Positions 25,541 to 33,870 of a stretch of DNA of 64,000 nucleotides are shown piece by piece. Under the pieces are notes generated by a model, which saw only the letters and a list, made by a program, of their open reading frames with translations, did no database searches and was not told the DNA's origin. The stretch comes from CAYXAA01 sp964462985 (GTDB taxonomy: Bacteria > Pseudomonadota > Alphaproteobacteria > Rhizobiales > Stappiaceae). The stretch lies in contig CAYXAA010000009.1 of the NCBI GenBank assembly GCA_964462985.1, positions 82,926-146,925 of the forward strand, in the 5' to 3' direction. Position numbers and translations under genes: made by a program. Each line of letters begins with the position of its first letter. Position 1 is the stretch's first letter.

Positions 25541-26491
25541 ATGATCGTGCTGAAGCGTGTCGCATCGAAGCCGGGCTGGGGACCGGCGCCAAGGCTGTTG
25601 ACCGTTCTCCTGCCGGCGCTCTTGCTGCTGGCCGCCTGTCAGACGACTCCGGAAAAGGCGATCGGCTCTGACGGCGCGGCGCCCACCCCGACGGCTGCTA
25701 CGATCTCCGTCGCTCCGCTTGCGCCCTTGCCGGGTGAGCCCCAGGCGCGGGGCAAATCCGCGATCGTGGTCGATCTCGACAGTGGCCGCACGCTGTACAG
25801 CGAGGCAGCGGATGCACCGCGCTACCCGGCCTCGCTTACCAAGATGATGACGCTCTATCTGCTGTTCGAAGCGGTCGATCAGGGTCGGCTGACGCTCGAC
25901 ACACCGCTGCCGGTGTCCGCCAACGCCGCCTCAAGGCCGCCGGCCAGGCTCGGGCTCGCCGCCGGCTCGACCATCGCGGTGCGCGATGCGATCCAGGCCC
26001 TGGCGGTGAAGTCGGCCAATGACGTGGCCGTGGTGGTGGCCGAGGCGCTGGGAGGCTCGGAGGCGACGTTCGCGCAGCAGATGACGCAGCAGGCCCGTGC
26101 GCTCGGCATGAACCGAACCCGTTTCGTCAACGCCTCGGGGCTGCCGGATCCGCAACAGGTGACGAGCGCGCGCGACATGGCGGTGCTCGCCCGGGCGCTG
26201 AAGCTGCGGTATCCGCGCTATGCCCACTATTTTACCGCCCGCTCGTTTACCTATGGCGGCCGCCGCTACGAGGCGACCAACAACCTTCTCGGCAAGGTGC
26301 CGGGCGTCGACGGCCTGAAAACCGGCTATATCGCCCTGTCGGGATACAATCTGGCGGCCACGGCCAGGCGTGGAGGGCGGGGGCTGATCGTCGTGGTCAT
26401 GGGCGGAACGAGCGAGCGCGCACGAGACCGGGAGGTGACGGCCCTGCTGGAGCGGCATTTTGCTGCGTCTTACGCCAGCTCGGAATTCTGA
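25541..26491 (+). CDS. D-alanyl-D-alanine carboxypeptidase-like lipoprotein
   Basis: A penicillin-binding protein of the S11 family that trims peptidoglycan pentapeptides. The three active-site motifs are present: Ser98-x-x-Lys101 (SLTK), SAN (KSANDVAV) and KTG (DGLKTGYIALSGYN). The 316-residue protein begins with a basic stretch and a lipoprotein signal peptide ending in LLLLAAC, so it should be lipid-anchored in the periplasm, unlike the usual C-terminally anchored DacA type. The C-terminal PBP5 beta-domain is absent. The ATG at 25541 follows a GGGG stretch; a frame extending upstream is not needed. Confidence 0.9.
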   Translation: MIVLKRVASKPGWGPAPRLLTVLLPALLLLAACQTTPEKAIGSDGAAPTPTAATISVAPLAPLPGEPQARGKSAIVVDLDSGRTLYSEAADAPRYPASLTKMMTLYLLFEAVDQGRLTLDTPLPVSANAASRPPARLGLAAGSTIAVRDAIQALAVKSANDVAVVVAEALGGSEATFAQQMTQQARALGMNRTRFVNASGLPDPQQVTSARDMAVLARALKLRYPRYAHYFTARSFTYGGRRYEATNNLLGKVPGVDGLKTGYIALSGYNLAATARRGGRGLIVVVMGGTSERARDREVTALLERHFAASYASSEF

Positions 26492-26515
26492 CGATCCGGC
26501 GGAGCAGAGGCGCGC

Positions 26516-26749
26516 CTAGAGGGCACGGGCCTCGCCGACGACGTCGACGACGACGTCAAGGCCCCGGAAATGCTTCGGCAGCGAGTGGGCCACGGCCTCA
26601 CACTCGACCTGCACGTTGAGCGCCAGATCGTCCTGCTTCTTGTTCAAGGAAAGACCAATGCCAACGATGCCCGGGATGCCGTCGGCAATCCGAGACTCGA
26701 AGATCTTCTGGATCTTGGCGGCCTCTCCCATGCTGTGCTTCGTATTCAT
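26516..26749 (-). CDS. Small protein resembling the protease N-terminal domain; possible inhibitor or chaperone
   Basis: A 77-residue protein with no signal peptide, in a two-gene unit 11 bases after the serine protease gene. The central part (GIPGIVGIGLSLNKKQDDLA, then LNVQVECEAVAHSLPKHFRG and LDVVVDVVGEARAL) aligns by eye with the N-terminal region of the adjacent protease (ALGIT...RLAVLVQ...AIKDLARGEAEIVYIGRQRP), and with the strand pattern often preceding trypsin-like domains in bacteria. I infer a stand-alone prodomain-like partner. ATG 26749 has GGAT upstream; a longer version from 26809 would overlap the protease gene. Confidence 0.6.
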   Translation of the reverse strand: MNTKHSMGEAAKIQKIFESRIADGIPGIVGIGLSLNKKQDDLALNVQVECEAVAHSLPKHFRGLDVVVDVVGEARAL

Positions 26750-26760
26750 TGTGGATCCGA

Positions 26761-27849
26761 CTACAGGAGACTGACGTTCAACTGCGCTTCCACGGTCAAT
26801 ATAGGACATCCATGAATAATTCCCAAGTTGCCGGCGCCGCCGGACTGCGAGCCTGAGAACAAAAGGGCAACGGGTCGGCCGGTTCTGTCGACGATCAGCG
26901 ACCCGCTGTCGCCGGGGCCGCCGAACGCCCGCGGCGGGACGTTGTCCATCTCAAAGGCGATCTGCCCATCGAACCGGGCGATGCCGACGCCCATGTTCAC
27001 CGTCAGATTGTTGACGTTGACGGCGCGGACACGGCCGAGCGTATGGCCTGTGGTGCGCCCGGTCTTCATCACCTCCAGCCCGGGAAACGCCTCGACCTTA
27101 TCGTCCGGCCGCAGCGTCGCGAGGCCTTGGGGAGGCGATGCATTGTCGAATATGGTTTGACGATCCTCGCCGCGGTCGTGGTCGGCCGTCGTGGCGAAAG
27201 CGGCATCGACGGCGTTGGGCATGCCGCCGAACAGGATCGGCACGTAGCGCTTCAATCGGCCGATCACGTCTGCCGGGGCGCTGCCGCCATCGCCGGCGGC
27301 GGGCTGAATGATCGGCGTGTCCGCGGCGATCCGGTTTACGTCCGCAAGAACGTGGTTGTTGGACAGGATACCGGTCTCACCGGTCTGACTGTCGCGGCAG
27401 AAACAGCCGAGGGTCCCGCTGTAGTTCACGGTGGAGGGTGAAATGCTGCAGCCCATTTTAAGCGGCGCATTGCGGGCCGTCATCCACAGCGGCCGCTGTC
27501 TGCCGATGTAAACGATCTCGGCTTCGCCGCGCGCCAAGTCCTTGATGGCGTCGATTTCATGGCACGACAGCATCTTGCGGTTCTGCACCAGAACCGCCAG
27601 CCGGGAGTCGGTCTCCGCCTTACCGGTTCCGCTTGCGTCCGGTGCGGTGATGCCGAGCGCAATGTCCTCGACAATGCGTCGTTTGGCGCGCGTCCTGAGC
27701 CGCTTCGCCGCGGCGGCCGGCTCCATCAGGCATGGATCGACGAAGGTCGCCGGACCGGGCAATCCGACGGATGCCATCGGCACCTCTTCGAAGTGGAAGA
27801 TCCTGGAGAAGACACGCGACTGCAGTTCCAAGGCAGAATCGTAGCGCAT
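26761..27849 (-). CDS. Trypsin-like serine protease without signal peptide
   Basis: A 362-residue chymotrypsin-fold protein. The catalytic triad is readable as His166 (LSNNHVLADV), Asp215 (NAVDAAFA) and Ser315 (GGPGDSGSLIVD), with correct order and spacing. The first 150 residues have no signal peptide or membrane helix (start MRYDSALELQSRVFSRIF), so the enzyme may act in the cytoplasm or leave by another route. They include a prodomain-like segment (about residues 65-125). ATG 27849 has AAAGGGAG just upstream. The small gene 26516-26749 follows directly. Substrate and biological role are unknown; similarity to plant NAL1-like proteases was considered but not tested. Confidence 0.82.
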   Translation of the reverse strand: MRYDSALELQSRVFSRIFHFEEVPMASVGLPGPATFVDPCLMEPAAAAKRLRTRAKRRIVEDIALGITAPDASGTGKAETDSRLAVLVQNRKMLSCHEIDAIKDLARGEAEIVYIGRQRPLWMTARNAPLKMGCSISPSTVNYSGTLGCFCRDSQTGETGILSNNHVLADVNRIAADTPIIQPAAGDGGSAPADVIGRLKRYVPILFGGMPNAVDAAFATTADHDRGEDRQTIFDNASPPQGLATLRPDDKVEAFPGLEVMKTGRTTGHTLGRVRAVNVNNLTVNMGVGIARFDGQIAFEMDNVPPRAFGGPGDSGSLIVDRTGRPVALLFSGSQSGGAGNLGIIHGCPILTVEAQLNVSLL

Positions 27850-27910
27850 ACCCGGCTCCCTTTTCGCGCGCCTTATCAGAAACGTGCTTGTTTGGCGCGC
27901 ATAAGGCAAA

Positions 27911-27931
27911 GGCCGCGGCTGAGCCGCGGCC
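27911..27931. terminator. Strong hairpin terminator downstream of ilvC
   Basis: GGCCGCGGC (27911-27919) and GCCGCGGCC (27923-27931) form a 9-bp perfect stem with a three-base loop, flanked by AAA on one side and TTT on the other. It follows the ilvC stop in the minus direction and precedes the protease gene. Confidence 0.7.
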
Positions 27932-28070
27932 TTTCGGGCCCGGGCGGGAGGAGGAGGATAGGCCCCGAGCCCTTTGGTGCAACGCTTCGACCAGCGCCGT
28001 CCTAGCTCCGGACGCCGCGAGCGGTGCAACCGCCCAACGGCATCGTGACTCGAAGGGCGCGGACAGGACC

Positions 28071-29090
28071 TCAGTTGCGGGACTTGTCGACCAGAGCGCC
28101 CTTCTTGATCCAGGGCATCATGCCGCGCAGCTTCTCGCCGACCTCCTCGATCTGGTGGGAGTCGTTGAGACGGCGGGTCGCCTTGAACCTGGCGGCGCCG
28201 GCCTTGTACTCCTGCATCCACTCCGAGGTGAACTTGCCGGTCTGGATGTCCTTGAGCACGCGCTTCATCTCGGCCTTGGTCTCGGCGGTGATGATGCGCG
28301 GGCCCGACACGTACTCGCCCCATTCGGCAGTGTTCGAGATCGAGTAGTTCATGTTGGCGATGCCGCCCTCGTAGATCAGGTCCACGATCAGCTTCACCTC
28401 GTGCAGGCACTCGAAATAGGCCATCTCAGGGGCATATCCCGCCTCGACCAGCGTCTCGAAGCCGGCGCGGATCAGTTCGACCAGGCCACCGCACAGCACA
28501 ACCTGCTCGCCGAACAGGTCCGTCTCGCACTCTTCCTTGAACGAGGTCTCGATGATGCCGGAGCGCCCGCCACCGACGCCGCTGGCATAGGCGAGCGCAA
28601 TGTCGAGCGCGTTGCCGGAGGCATCCTGATGGATCGCGACCAGGCAGGGCACGCCGCCGCCCTTCTGGTACTCGCCGCGCACGGTGTGGCCCGGGCCCTT
28701 CGGCGCAATCATGATAACGTCGACGGTGGGCTTGGCCTCGATCAGACCGAAATGGACGTTGAGGCCGTGGGCGAAGGCGATGGCCGCCCCGTCGCGGATG
28801 TTCGGGGCGATGTGCTCCTTGTAAATGTCGGCCTGCAGCTCGTCGGGGGTCGCCATCATCATGACGTCGGCCCATTGCGCGGCCTCGGCGACCGTGAGCA
28901 CCTTGAAGCCGTCTGCCTCGGCTTTGAGCGCGGTGGTCGAGCCGGGACGGAGGGCGATCGAGACCTCGGCGACGCCGGAGTCCTTCAGGTTCAGCGCATG
29001 GGCGCGGCCCTGGCTGCCGTAGCCGATGATGGCGACCTTCTTCGACTTAATCAGGTTCAGATCGGCGTCACGATCGTAGTAGACACGCAT
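28071..29090 (-). CDS. ilvC: Ketol-acid reductoisomerase
   Basis: IlvC converts acetolactate or acetohydroxybutyrate to the dihydroxy acids of the valine and isoleucine pathways, using NADPH and Mg. It is 339 residues, the standard class I length. The Rossmann motif VAIIGYGSQGRAHALNLKDSG, the catalytic FAHGLNVHFG, MIAPKGPGHTVR, the metal site ETDLFGEQVVLCGG and the C-terminal Glu-rich EYVSGPRIIT segment are present. AAGGGAG precedes the ATG at 29090. It lies away from ilvBN and may have its own promoter in the 73-base gap after the TetR gene, or be read through from it. Confidence 0.96.
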   Translation of the reverse strand: MRVYYDRDADLNLIKSKKVAIIGYGSQGRAHALNLKDSGVAEVSIALRPGSTTALKAEADGFKVLTVAEAAQWADVMMMATPDELQADIYKEHIAPNIRDGAAIAFAHGLNVHFGLIEAKPTVDVIMIAPKGPGHTVRGEYQKGGGVPCLVAIHQDASGNALDIALAYASGVGGGRSGIIETSFKEECETDLFGEQVVLCGGLVELIRAGFETLVEAGYAPEMAYFECLHEVKLIVDLIYEGGIANMNYSISNTAEWGEYVSGPRIITAETKAEMKRVLKDIQTGKFTSEWMQEYKAGAARFKATRRLNDSHQIEEVGEKLRGMMPWIKKGALVDKSRN

Positions 29091-29163
29091 TTCGAACTCC
29101 CTTCCTTGGTGTTTTGAAAGTCTCGAAGCTTCTTCCGTGCGCCCGAGCGGGCACCGGACGACG

Positions 29164-29862
29164 TCAGCGTGCCGCCGGTCCGCCGGCGGCGTCCAACGGT
29201 TCTCCGGCTCCGTGGAGCCGGTAGAATTTCTCAACGGCGCGAGCAGCGTGCCCGGCAAAATCGGCCTCTGCGGGCGTCAGCCGGTCGCCGAGCAGCAGAC
29301 GGCCGTGCAGGTCGCCGACAATCAGGCCGTACAGCGTCTGATAGGCGTCCTCGGCATCGTCGAAGATGAGAAAGCCGCGGCTGCGGCCGGCGACGAGCAG
29401 CGCCCTGGCTCGGGCTCCGATGCGCTTACGGCCGCGTTCAAGCAGCAGGCGGCCGAGCGGTGCGCCGCCGCGGCTGGCCTGGCCGATGGCGAGGCGGTTG
29501 AGCGCGAGTGAAGTCTCGCCGGCGAGGACGGTCAGAAGATCCTCGGCAAACGTCACCAGCCGGCCGCGAAACGTCGCCGCGTCGCTGGTCGGGGAGCGGT
29601 CCTCAATTCGCACCTTGCTCGCCTGGAAGCCGACCACGGCAGCGAGCAGGCCGTCGCGGTCGCCGAACCACTTGTAGAGGCTTTCCTTGGAGCAGTTGGC
29701 GGCGCGTGCGAGTCCGGCGGTGGTCAGCGCCCGCTCACCCCCCTCGACAAGAAGCCTGAGGGCGCAGGCGAGCACCTCGGCCTGGCGCGGAGTGAAATCG
29801 GAAAAGCCTTCCGTGTCATAGGCCGGCTCTGCATCTTCCGCGGGTGGTGGGGCATCGAGCAT
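29164..29862 (-). CDS. TetR/AcrR-family transcriptional regulator
   Basis: A 232-residue regulator. The N-terminal DNA-binding domain (about residues 24-75) shows RQAEVLACALRLLVEGGERALTTAGLARAANCSKESLYKWFGDRDGLLAAVV, the classical TetR helix-turn-helix. The rest is a helical ligand-binding region without a recognisable ligand class. A perfect 14-bp palindrome sits 34 bases before the start, suggesting autoregulation. The gene is directly upstream of ilvC on the same strand, but I do not see evidence that it controls ilvC specifically. The C-terminus is Gly/Ala/Pro-rich. Confidence 0.85.
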   Translation of the reverse strand: MLDAPPPAEDAEPAYDTEGFSDFTPRQAEVLACALRLLVEGGERALTTAGLARAANCSKESLYKWFGDRDGLLAAVVGFQASKVRIEDRSPTSDAATFRGRLVTFAEDLLTVLAGETSLALNRLAIGQASRGGAPLGRLLLERGRKRIGARARALLVAGRSRGFLIFDDAEDAYQTLYGLIVGDLHGRLLLGDRLTPAEADFAGHAARAVEKFYRLHGAGEPLDAAGGPAAR

Positions 29863-29896
29863 GGCGGCTGAACCCGGTGATCCGAGAGGGTGAACT

Positions 29897-29910
29897 GTAC
29901 CGTACGGTAC
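29897..29910. promoter_or_regulatory. Palindromic operator upstream of tetR-type gene
   Basis: GTACCGTACGGTAC is a perfect 14-bp palindrome, 34 bases before the TetR start codon. This half-site style is frequent in TetR operators, so it is a good candidate for autorepression. Confidence 0.6.
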
Positions 29911-30128
29911 GACTTTCGTTTAGCGCATTGCGCGCCGTGGGGCAAGGCTTGGCAGTTGGTGCTGCCGGGGAGCCCTATCGGTGATCAGCCGGCGGGGAGT
30001 CCGCTGCTCATTGCATGCTCTGGCCGAGCTAACCGCGCCTTCCGATTGCTGCTACGGTATCGGCCAAGGTTTCATCCGGCGGCACCGCGAACGCGTTGGT
30101 TCCGGCCGGTCTGCGTGGTGATCCGTGA

Positions 30129-32114
30129 ATGCCCTCTGAAATTGACCGCTCGCTTCTTCTGACGGCCCTGACGGTGCTCGGGATGCTTCTGGCCGTTTTC
30201 GCCCTGTGGCCGCTGGAGGGGACGGCTGCCAGCTACGCCTCTGCTGCGGGGCTTTCGCTGGTGTATCTTGCGGGCGGAGTGCCTGCCACGTGGAGGGCCG
30301 TTGCCACCTTGTGGGAAGAGCGGGTGCTCGACATTGACCTTCTGATGGTCATCGCCGCGGTTGCGGCCGCGGCCGTTGGTGCGCCGTTCGAAGGTGCGGT
30401 CCTGCTGACGCTCTTCAGCATTTCGACCACGCTGGAGGGACGTGCGCTCGATCGGGCACGCCGTGCCATCGAGAGCTTGATGGAGCTTCGACCGGAGACG
30501 GCCTTTCGCAAGCAGTCGGACGGAACGGTTTTCGAAGTACCCGCGGCCGATCTCAAGGTGGATGACGTGGTTGTGCTCCGGCCCGGAGCCCGTGTTCCGA
30601 CGGACGGTGTCGTCATCGACGGCCGCGGCTCCCTCGACGAGGCGAACATCACCGGTGAGTCGATTGCCGTGGCAAAGCAGCCCGGTGATCCGGTTTTCGA
30701 GGCGACGGTCAACCTTGATGGCGTGCTCGAGGTCGCCGTGACGAAGACGGTCGAGGAAAGTACGGTGGCCCGGATGATTGCCCTCGTCACCGAAGCGCAG
30801 GCAGCCAAGGCACCATCCGAGCGCTTCAGCGCGTGGTTCGGGCAACGCTACACGGTGGCGGTGCTGGGCGGAGCCATCGCGGCCTTTGCCGCCATGTTGT
30901 GGCTGGGACAAAACTGGGAGGATGCGCTGTACCGCTCCGCGACGTTGCTGGTCGCGGCGAGCCCTTGCGCGATCGTCATCTCCGTCCCCTCCGCCATCCT
31001 CTCGGCCCTTTCGGCGGCCGCACGTGGTGGCGTGTTGTTCAAGGGGGGAGCGGCGCTCGAAACCCTTGCAGCCGTGGACACCTTTGCCTTCGACAAGACC
31101 GGTACGCTGACAAACGGAAGGGCCTCGCTCACCCGAATCGTCGCGCTTGACGGCGATGAGGCTAACTTCTTGGCCCTGCTTGCCGGGCTCGAGATCCATT
31201 CCGAACATCACAGCGCCGCGGCGATCCGCAAGACGGCGGCCGAACGCAAGGTCGAGCCCGTCCGCGTCGAGGACGTTGCCACTCGGCCGAGTGCTGGAAT
31301 TGTCGGTCGGTATGCGCAGGGCCAATTGTGGGCCGGCAACCCGCGCCTTGCCGCGCAGATGGGAGCGGCAATCGACCACCCCATGCTGGAAGCCCTGACT
31401 GCGGACAGCGAGACGGTCATCTATCTCGGGCTGGATTCGCAGGTGCTGGGGGCCGTGACGATCGCGGATCAGGCGCGCGTCACCTCTGCCCCGGCGCTTG
31501 CTGCACTCAGGGAAGGCGGAGTCGGCAACATTGTCATGATGACCGGCGACCGGCGTCCGGTGGCGTTGCGCATAGCAAAAGAACTCGGCTTGGCGCCAGA
31601 GAAGGTACACGCCGACATGCTGCCGGAAGACAAGGTCCGGACCGTCGGCGAACTGGCAGCCCGAGGCAAGGTTGCGTTCGTCGGAGACGGTGTCAATGAT
31701 GCCGCGGCCCTGGCGCGGGCCGATGTCGGGATCGCCATGGGGGCTGCCGGATCAGACGTCGCGCTCCAGGCCGCCGATGTGGCGCTTCTCTCCGAGGACA
31801 TGGGTCGGCTTGCCGATGCGCACCGCCTCGCACGGCGCACGGCACGGATCATCCGGCAGAACCTGACCTTCGCGATGGCGGCCATGGCGGTTCTCGTCAC
31901 GGGTGGACTGTTCTTCGCACTTCCGCTTCCGATCGCCGTCATCGGTCATGAGGGCGGGACGGTCCTTGTCGTGCTCAACGGATTGCGCTTGCTTGCCGAT
32001 CCCATCCGCCGCGGCGGCGCAAGGCCATCGCAGCGGACCAAGGTGGCGGCCACCATTGCCGCACCCGTTGCCCGCCATGGCTATCGCAGGAAGGTTCCGA
32101 GGCGGGCGGGTTGA
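30129..32114 (+). CDS. P1B-type heavy-metal ATPase with SPC motif (CoaT/CtpD-like)
   Basis: A metal-exporting P-type ATPase of 661 residues. It has the metal-site motif Ser278-Pro279-Cys280 in a transmembrane segment, the phosphorylation site Asp322 (FDKTGTLTNG), ITGES in the actuator domain and GDGVNDAAALARADVGIAMG in the P domain. SPC together with HEGGT in the last membrane part marks the P1B-4 subgroup, which exports Co, Zn, Cd or Fe rather than Cu. No N-terminal HMA domain is present, as usual for this subgroup. It stops 15 bases before the convergent ArsR gene. Exact metal cannot be assigned. Confidence 0.9.
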   Translation: MPSEIDRSLLLTALTVLGMLLAVFALWPLEGTAASYASAAGLSLVYLAGGVPATWRAVATLWEERVLDIDLLMVIAAVAAAAVGAPFEGAVLLTLFSISTTLEGRALDRARRAIESLMELRPETAFRKQSDGTVFEVPAADLKVDDVVVLRPGARVPTDGVVIDGRGSLDEANITGESIAVAKQPGDPVFEATVNLDGVLEVAVTKTVEESTVARMIALVTEAQAAKAPSERFSAWFGQRYTVAVLGGAIAAFAAMLWLGQNWEDALYRSATLLVAASPCAIVISVPSAILSALSAAARGGVLFKGGAALETLAAVDTFAFDKTGTLTNGRASLTRIVALDGDEANFLALLAGLEIHSEHHSAAAIRKTAAERKVEPVRVEDVATRPSAGIVGRYAQGQLWAGNPRLAAQMGAAIDHPMLEALTADSETVIYLGLDSQVLGAVTIADQARVTSAPALAALREGGVGNIVMMTGDRRPVALRIAKELGLAPEKVHADMLPEDKVRTVGELAARGKVAFVGDGVNDAAALARADVGIAMGAAGSDVALQAADVALLSEDMGRLADAHRLARRTARIIRQNLTFAMAAMAVLVTGGLFFALPLPIAVIGHEGGTVLVVLNGLRLLADPIRRGGARPSQRTKVAATIAAPVARHGYRRKVPRRAG

Positions 32115-32129
32115 CGGGATTGGCCGTGT

Positions 32130-32426
32130 CTAGACTTTGCAGAACGCATCGTGGAGTGCCTCCACCACCTTCAGGACCTCCGGCCGCGTAATGCGATAAT
32201 AGACGGTGGTTCCTACTCGCCGCGACTCGACAAGTCCGTCGGCACGCAGCCGCATCAATTGCTGCGACATCGGAACCTGCTCGATATTCAGCAGCGCCCG
32301 TAGCTCGGCCACCGACTTCTCTTCGCTTCCAAGAGCACACAGCACCAGTAGGCGCTGAGGGTGCGACAGGCTCCGCATCAGCTCTGCGGCCTTGTCGGAT
32401 GCGGGTATCATGTCTTTTACATTCAT
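32130..32426 (-). CDS. ArsR-family regulator resembling sulfide sensors BigR/SqrR
   Basis: A 98-residue winged-helix repressor: SLSHPQRLLVLCALGSEEKSVAELRALL and the recognition region VPMSQQLMRLRADGLVESRRVGTTVYYRI. It has two Cys residues, Cys30 and Cys96, spaced by 66 positions, the same spacing as the redox pair of the persulfide sensors BigR and SqrR (from memory, Cys42/108 and Cys41/107). The metal site of classic ArsR/SmtB proteins (ELCVCD-type) is absent. ATG 32426 is preceded by AT-rich DNA that may hold its operator. It is divergent from the DUF2892 and MFP-RND genes, which it probably controls. Confidence 0.8.
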   Translation of the reverse strand: MNVKDMIPASDKAAELMRSLSHPQRLLVLCALGSEEKSVAELRALLNIEQVPMSQQLMRLRADGLVESRRVGTTVYYRITRPEVLKVVEALHDAFCKV

Positions 32427-32433
32427 GATCTTG

Positions 32434-32446
32434 AATTTAAGAAATT
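32434..32446. promoter_or_regulatory. AT-rich imperfect dyad, possible ArsR operator
   Basis: AATTT and AAATT flank AAG immediately upstream of the ArsR-type start, in an AT-rich stretch (32410-32460) that stands out from the GC-rich surroundings. BigR-type operators are AT-rich. The extended arms are imperfect. Confidence 0.4.
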
Positions 32447-32600
32447 TGAATGTTATATCCAGGCGCAATGCAGGCGGCCTCCACATTGATCGCCGGCCGC
32501 TGGGAAGGCCTCGCTGCACGACCTGTTCCTGGCTTCCTTTCTCGGGCGGGTGTTGAGACAGGTCAAGGCAGGCACCCCTGTGAGAGAATAGGAGAAGAGG

Positions 32601-32804
32601 ATGACTCTTGATCGCGCCGTCATGATGTTTGCAGCGTTCGTCGTGCTCGCCTCACTGGCGCTCGGCTACTACGTCTCGCCGTACTGGTACCTGCTCACCG
32701 CCTTTGCCGGCCTGAACATGCTGCAGGCATCGGTTACCGGCTTCTGCCCGGCGGCGGTCGTGTTCAAGAAGCTCGGCTGCAAGCCCGGCTGCGCCTTCAA
32801 GTAG
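32601..32804 (+). CDS. DUF2892 (YgaP-type) small membrane protein
   Basis: A 67-residue inner-membrane protein with two hydrophobic helices (MMFAAFVVLASLALGYYV and YWYLLTAFAGLNMLQASVTGF) and a Cys-rich end (GFCPAAVVFKKLGCKPGCAFK). This is the DUF2892 domain that forms the membrane part of the rhodanese YgaP and is often encoded beside sulfide-responsive regulators. GGAGAAGAGG precedes the ATG. The three Cys residues near the end suggest thiol chemistry, but no function is proven. It is followed 64 bases later by the membrane-fusion protein gene. Confidence 0.85.
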   Translation: MTLDRAVMMFAAFVVLASLALGYYVSPYWYLLTAFAGLNMLQASVTGFCPAAVVFKKLGCKPGCAFK

Positions 32805-32868
32805 CAAGAACGGAAGATGGACGGCGCGGCCGCCACTGTGTCGCGCCGGCCCTGGCAGAGGTCCCCTC

Positions 32869-33870
32869 ATGGCTCGAACCATAGTCTTCGTGCTGATGGC
32901 ACTGGTGGTGCAGAACGTCGCGACCGTGGCTGCAGCCGCGGAGTTCACGGTCAGGGCGGTCGCCATTCCGGAGATGAAGGCGGTGTTCGGCCAGGTACAA
33001 AGTCGTACCGTGGTGCCGGCGCGTGCCCGTATCGGCGGCACGATCCGCGATATCGGCGTTTCGGAAGGAGATGAGGTAAAGGAAGGCCAAGTCATAGGCA
33101 CTGTGGTCGACGAGAAGATCGCGCTGGAGCTTGCTGCGGCGGAGGCGAAGATCCGCGAGGTGCGCTCTCAACTCGATAACGCCCGGACTGAACTTGAACG
33201 TGCGGAGCAGCTGCTGTCACGCGGGGTCGCACCGCAAGGCCGCGTCGACCTGGCGCAGACCCAGTTCGAGGTGGCAACGAACCAGCTCGTCGCAGCGGAA
33301 TCCGCGCGGGCCGTGATCGAGCAGCAGGTGCTGGAGGGCGCTGTTCTGGCGCCCGCGACCGGGCGTGTCCTGAGGGTTCCCGTCACAGCTGGATCGGTCG
33401 TGCTGCCCGGCGAGGAGATCGCGCGGATCGCGAGCGGGCAATATTACCTGCGGTTGTCGCTGCCGGAGCGGCATGCTGCCGAGATCACCAGCGGCAGCAA
33501 GGTCCTGCTCGGCGTGCGCGGCCTGGCCGGCGGCTCTGATCCGCAGGCCGAGCAGGTGGGTGAGGTGGTCAAGGTTTATCCGGAAATTGCCGAGGGCCGT
33601 GTCATCGCCGATGTCATGGTCGATGGACTGGGGGACTATTTCGTCAACGAGCGCGCGTTGGTCTGGGTCGCCGTCGGCAGCCGATCCGCACTGACTGTTC
33701 CTGTCGAGGCGGTGAAGACCCGCCACGGCATTGATTACGTGATGCTCTCCACGGACGGCGGCATGATGGAAGTCTCAGTAATTCTCGGCGAGACGGTGGT
33801 GTTCGACGACGGGCCGCAAATCGAGGTGCTCACCGGATTGCGCGAGGGCGACAGGGTGCTCGTTCCATGA
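32869..33870 (+). CDS. Periplasmic adaptor (membrane fusion) protein of an RND efflux pump
   Basis: A 333-residue secreted adaptor. It starts with a signal peptide (ending near VAAAAEF), followed by the lipoyl half ARARIGGTIRDIGVSEGDEVKEGQVIGTV, a long alpha-hairpin (about residues 80-145, ALELAAAEAKIREVRSQLDNA), the second lipoyl half VLAPATGRVLRVPVTAGSVV and beta-barrel region. The stop overlaps the RND pump start (ATGA at 33867-33870). No outer-membrane channel gene is nearby, so a channel encoded elsewhere must be recruited. Confidence 0.9.
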   Translation: MARTIVFVLMALVVQNVATVAAAAEFTVRAVAIPEMKAVFGQVQSRTVVPARARIGGTIRDIGVSEGDEVKEGQVIGTVVDEKIALELAAAEAKIREVRSQLDNARTELERAEQLLSRGVAPQGRVDLAQTQFEVATNQLVAAESARAVIEQQVLEGAVLAPATGRVLRVPVTAGSVVLPGEEIARIASGQYYLRLSLPERHAAEITSGSKVLLGVRGLAGGSDPQAEQVGEVVKVYPEIAEGRVIADVMVDGLGDYFVNERALVWVAVGSRSALTVPVEAVKTRHGIDYVMLSTDGGMMEVSVILGETVVFDDGPQIEVLTGLREGDRVLVP

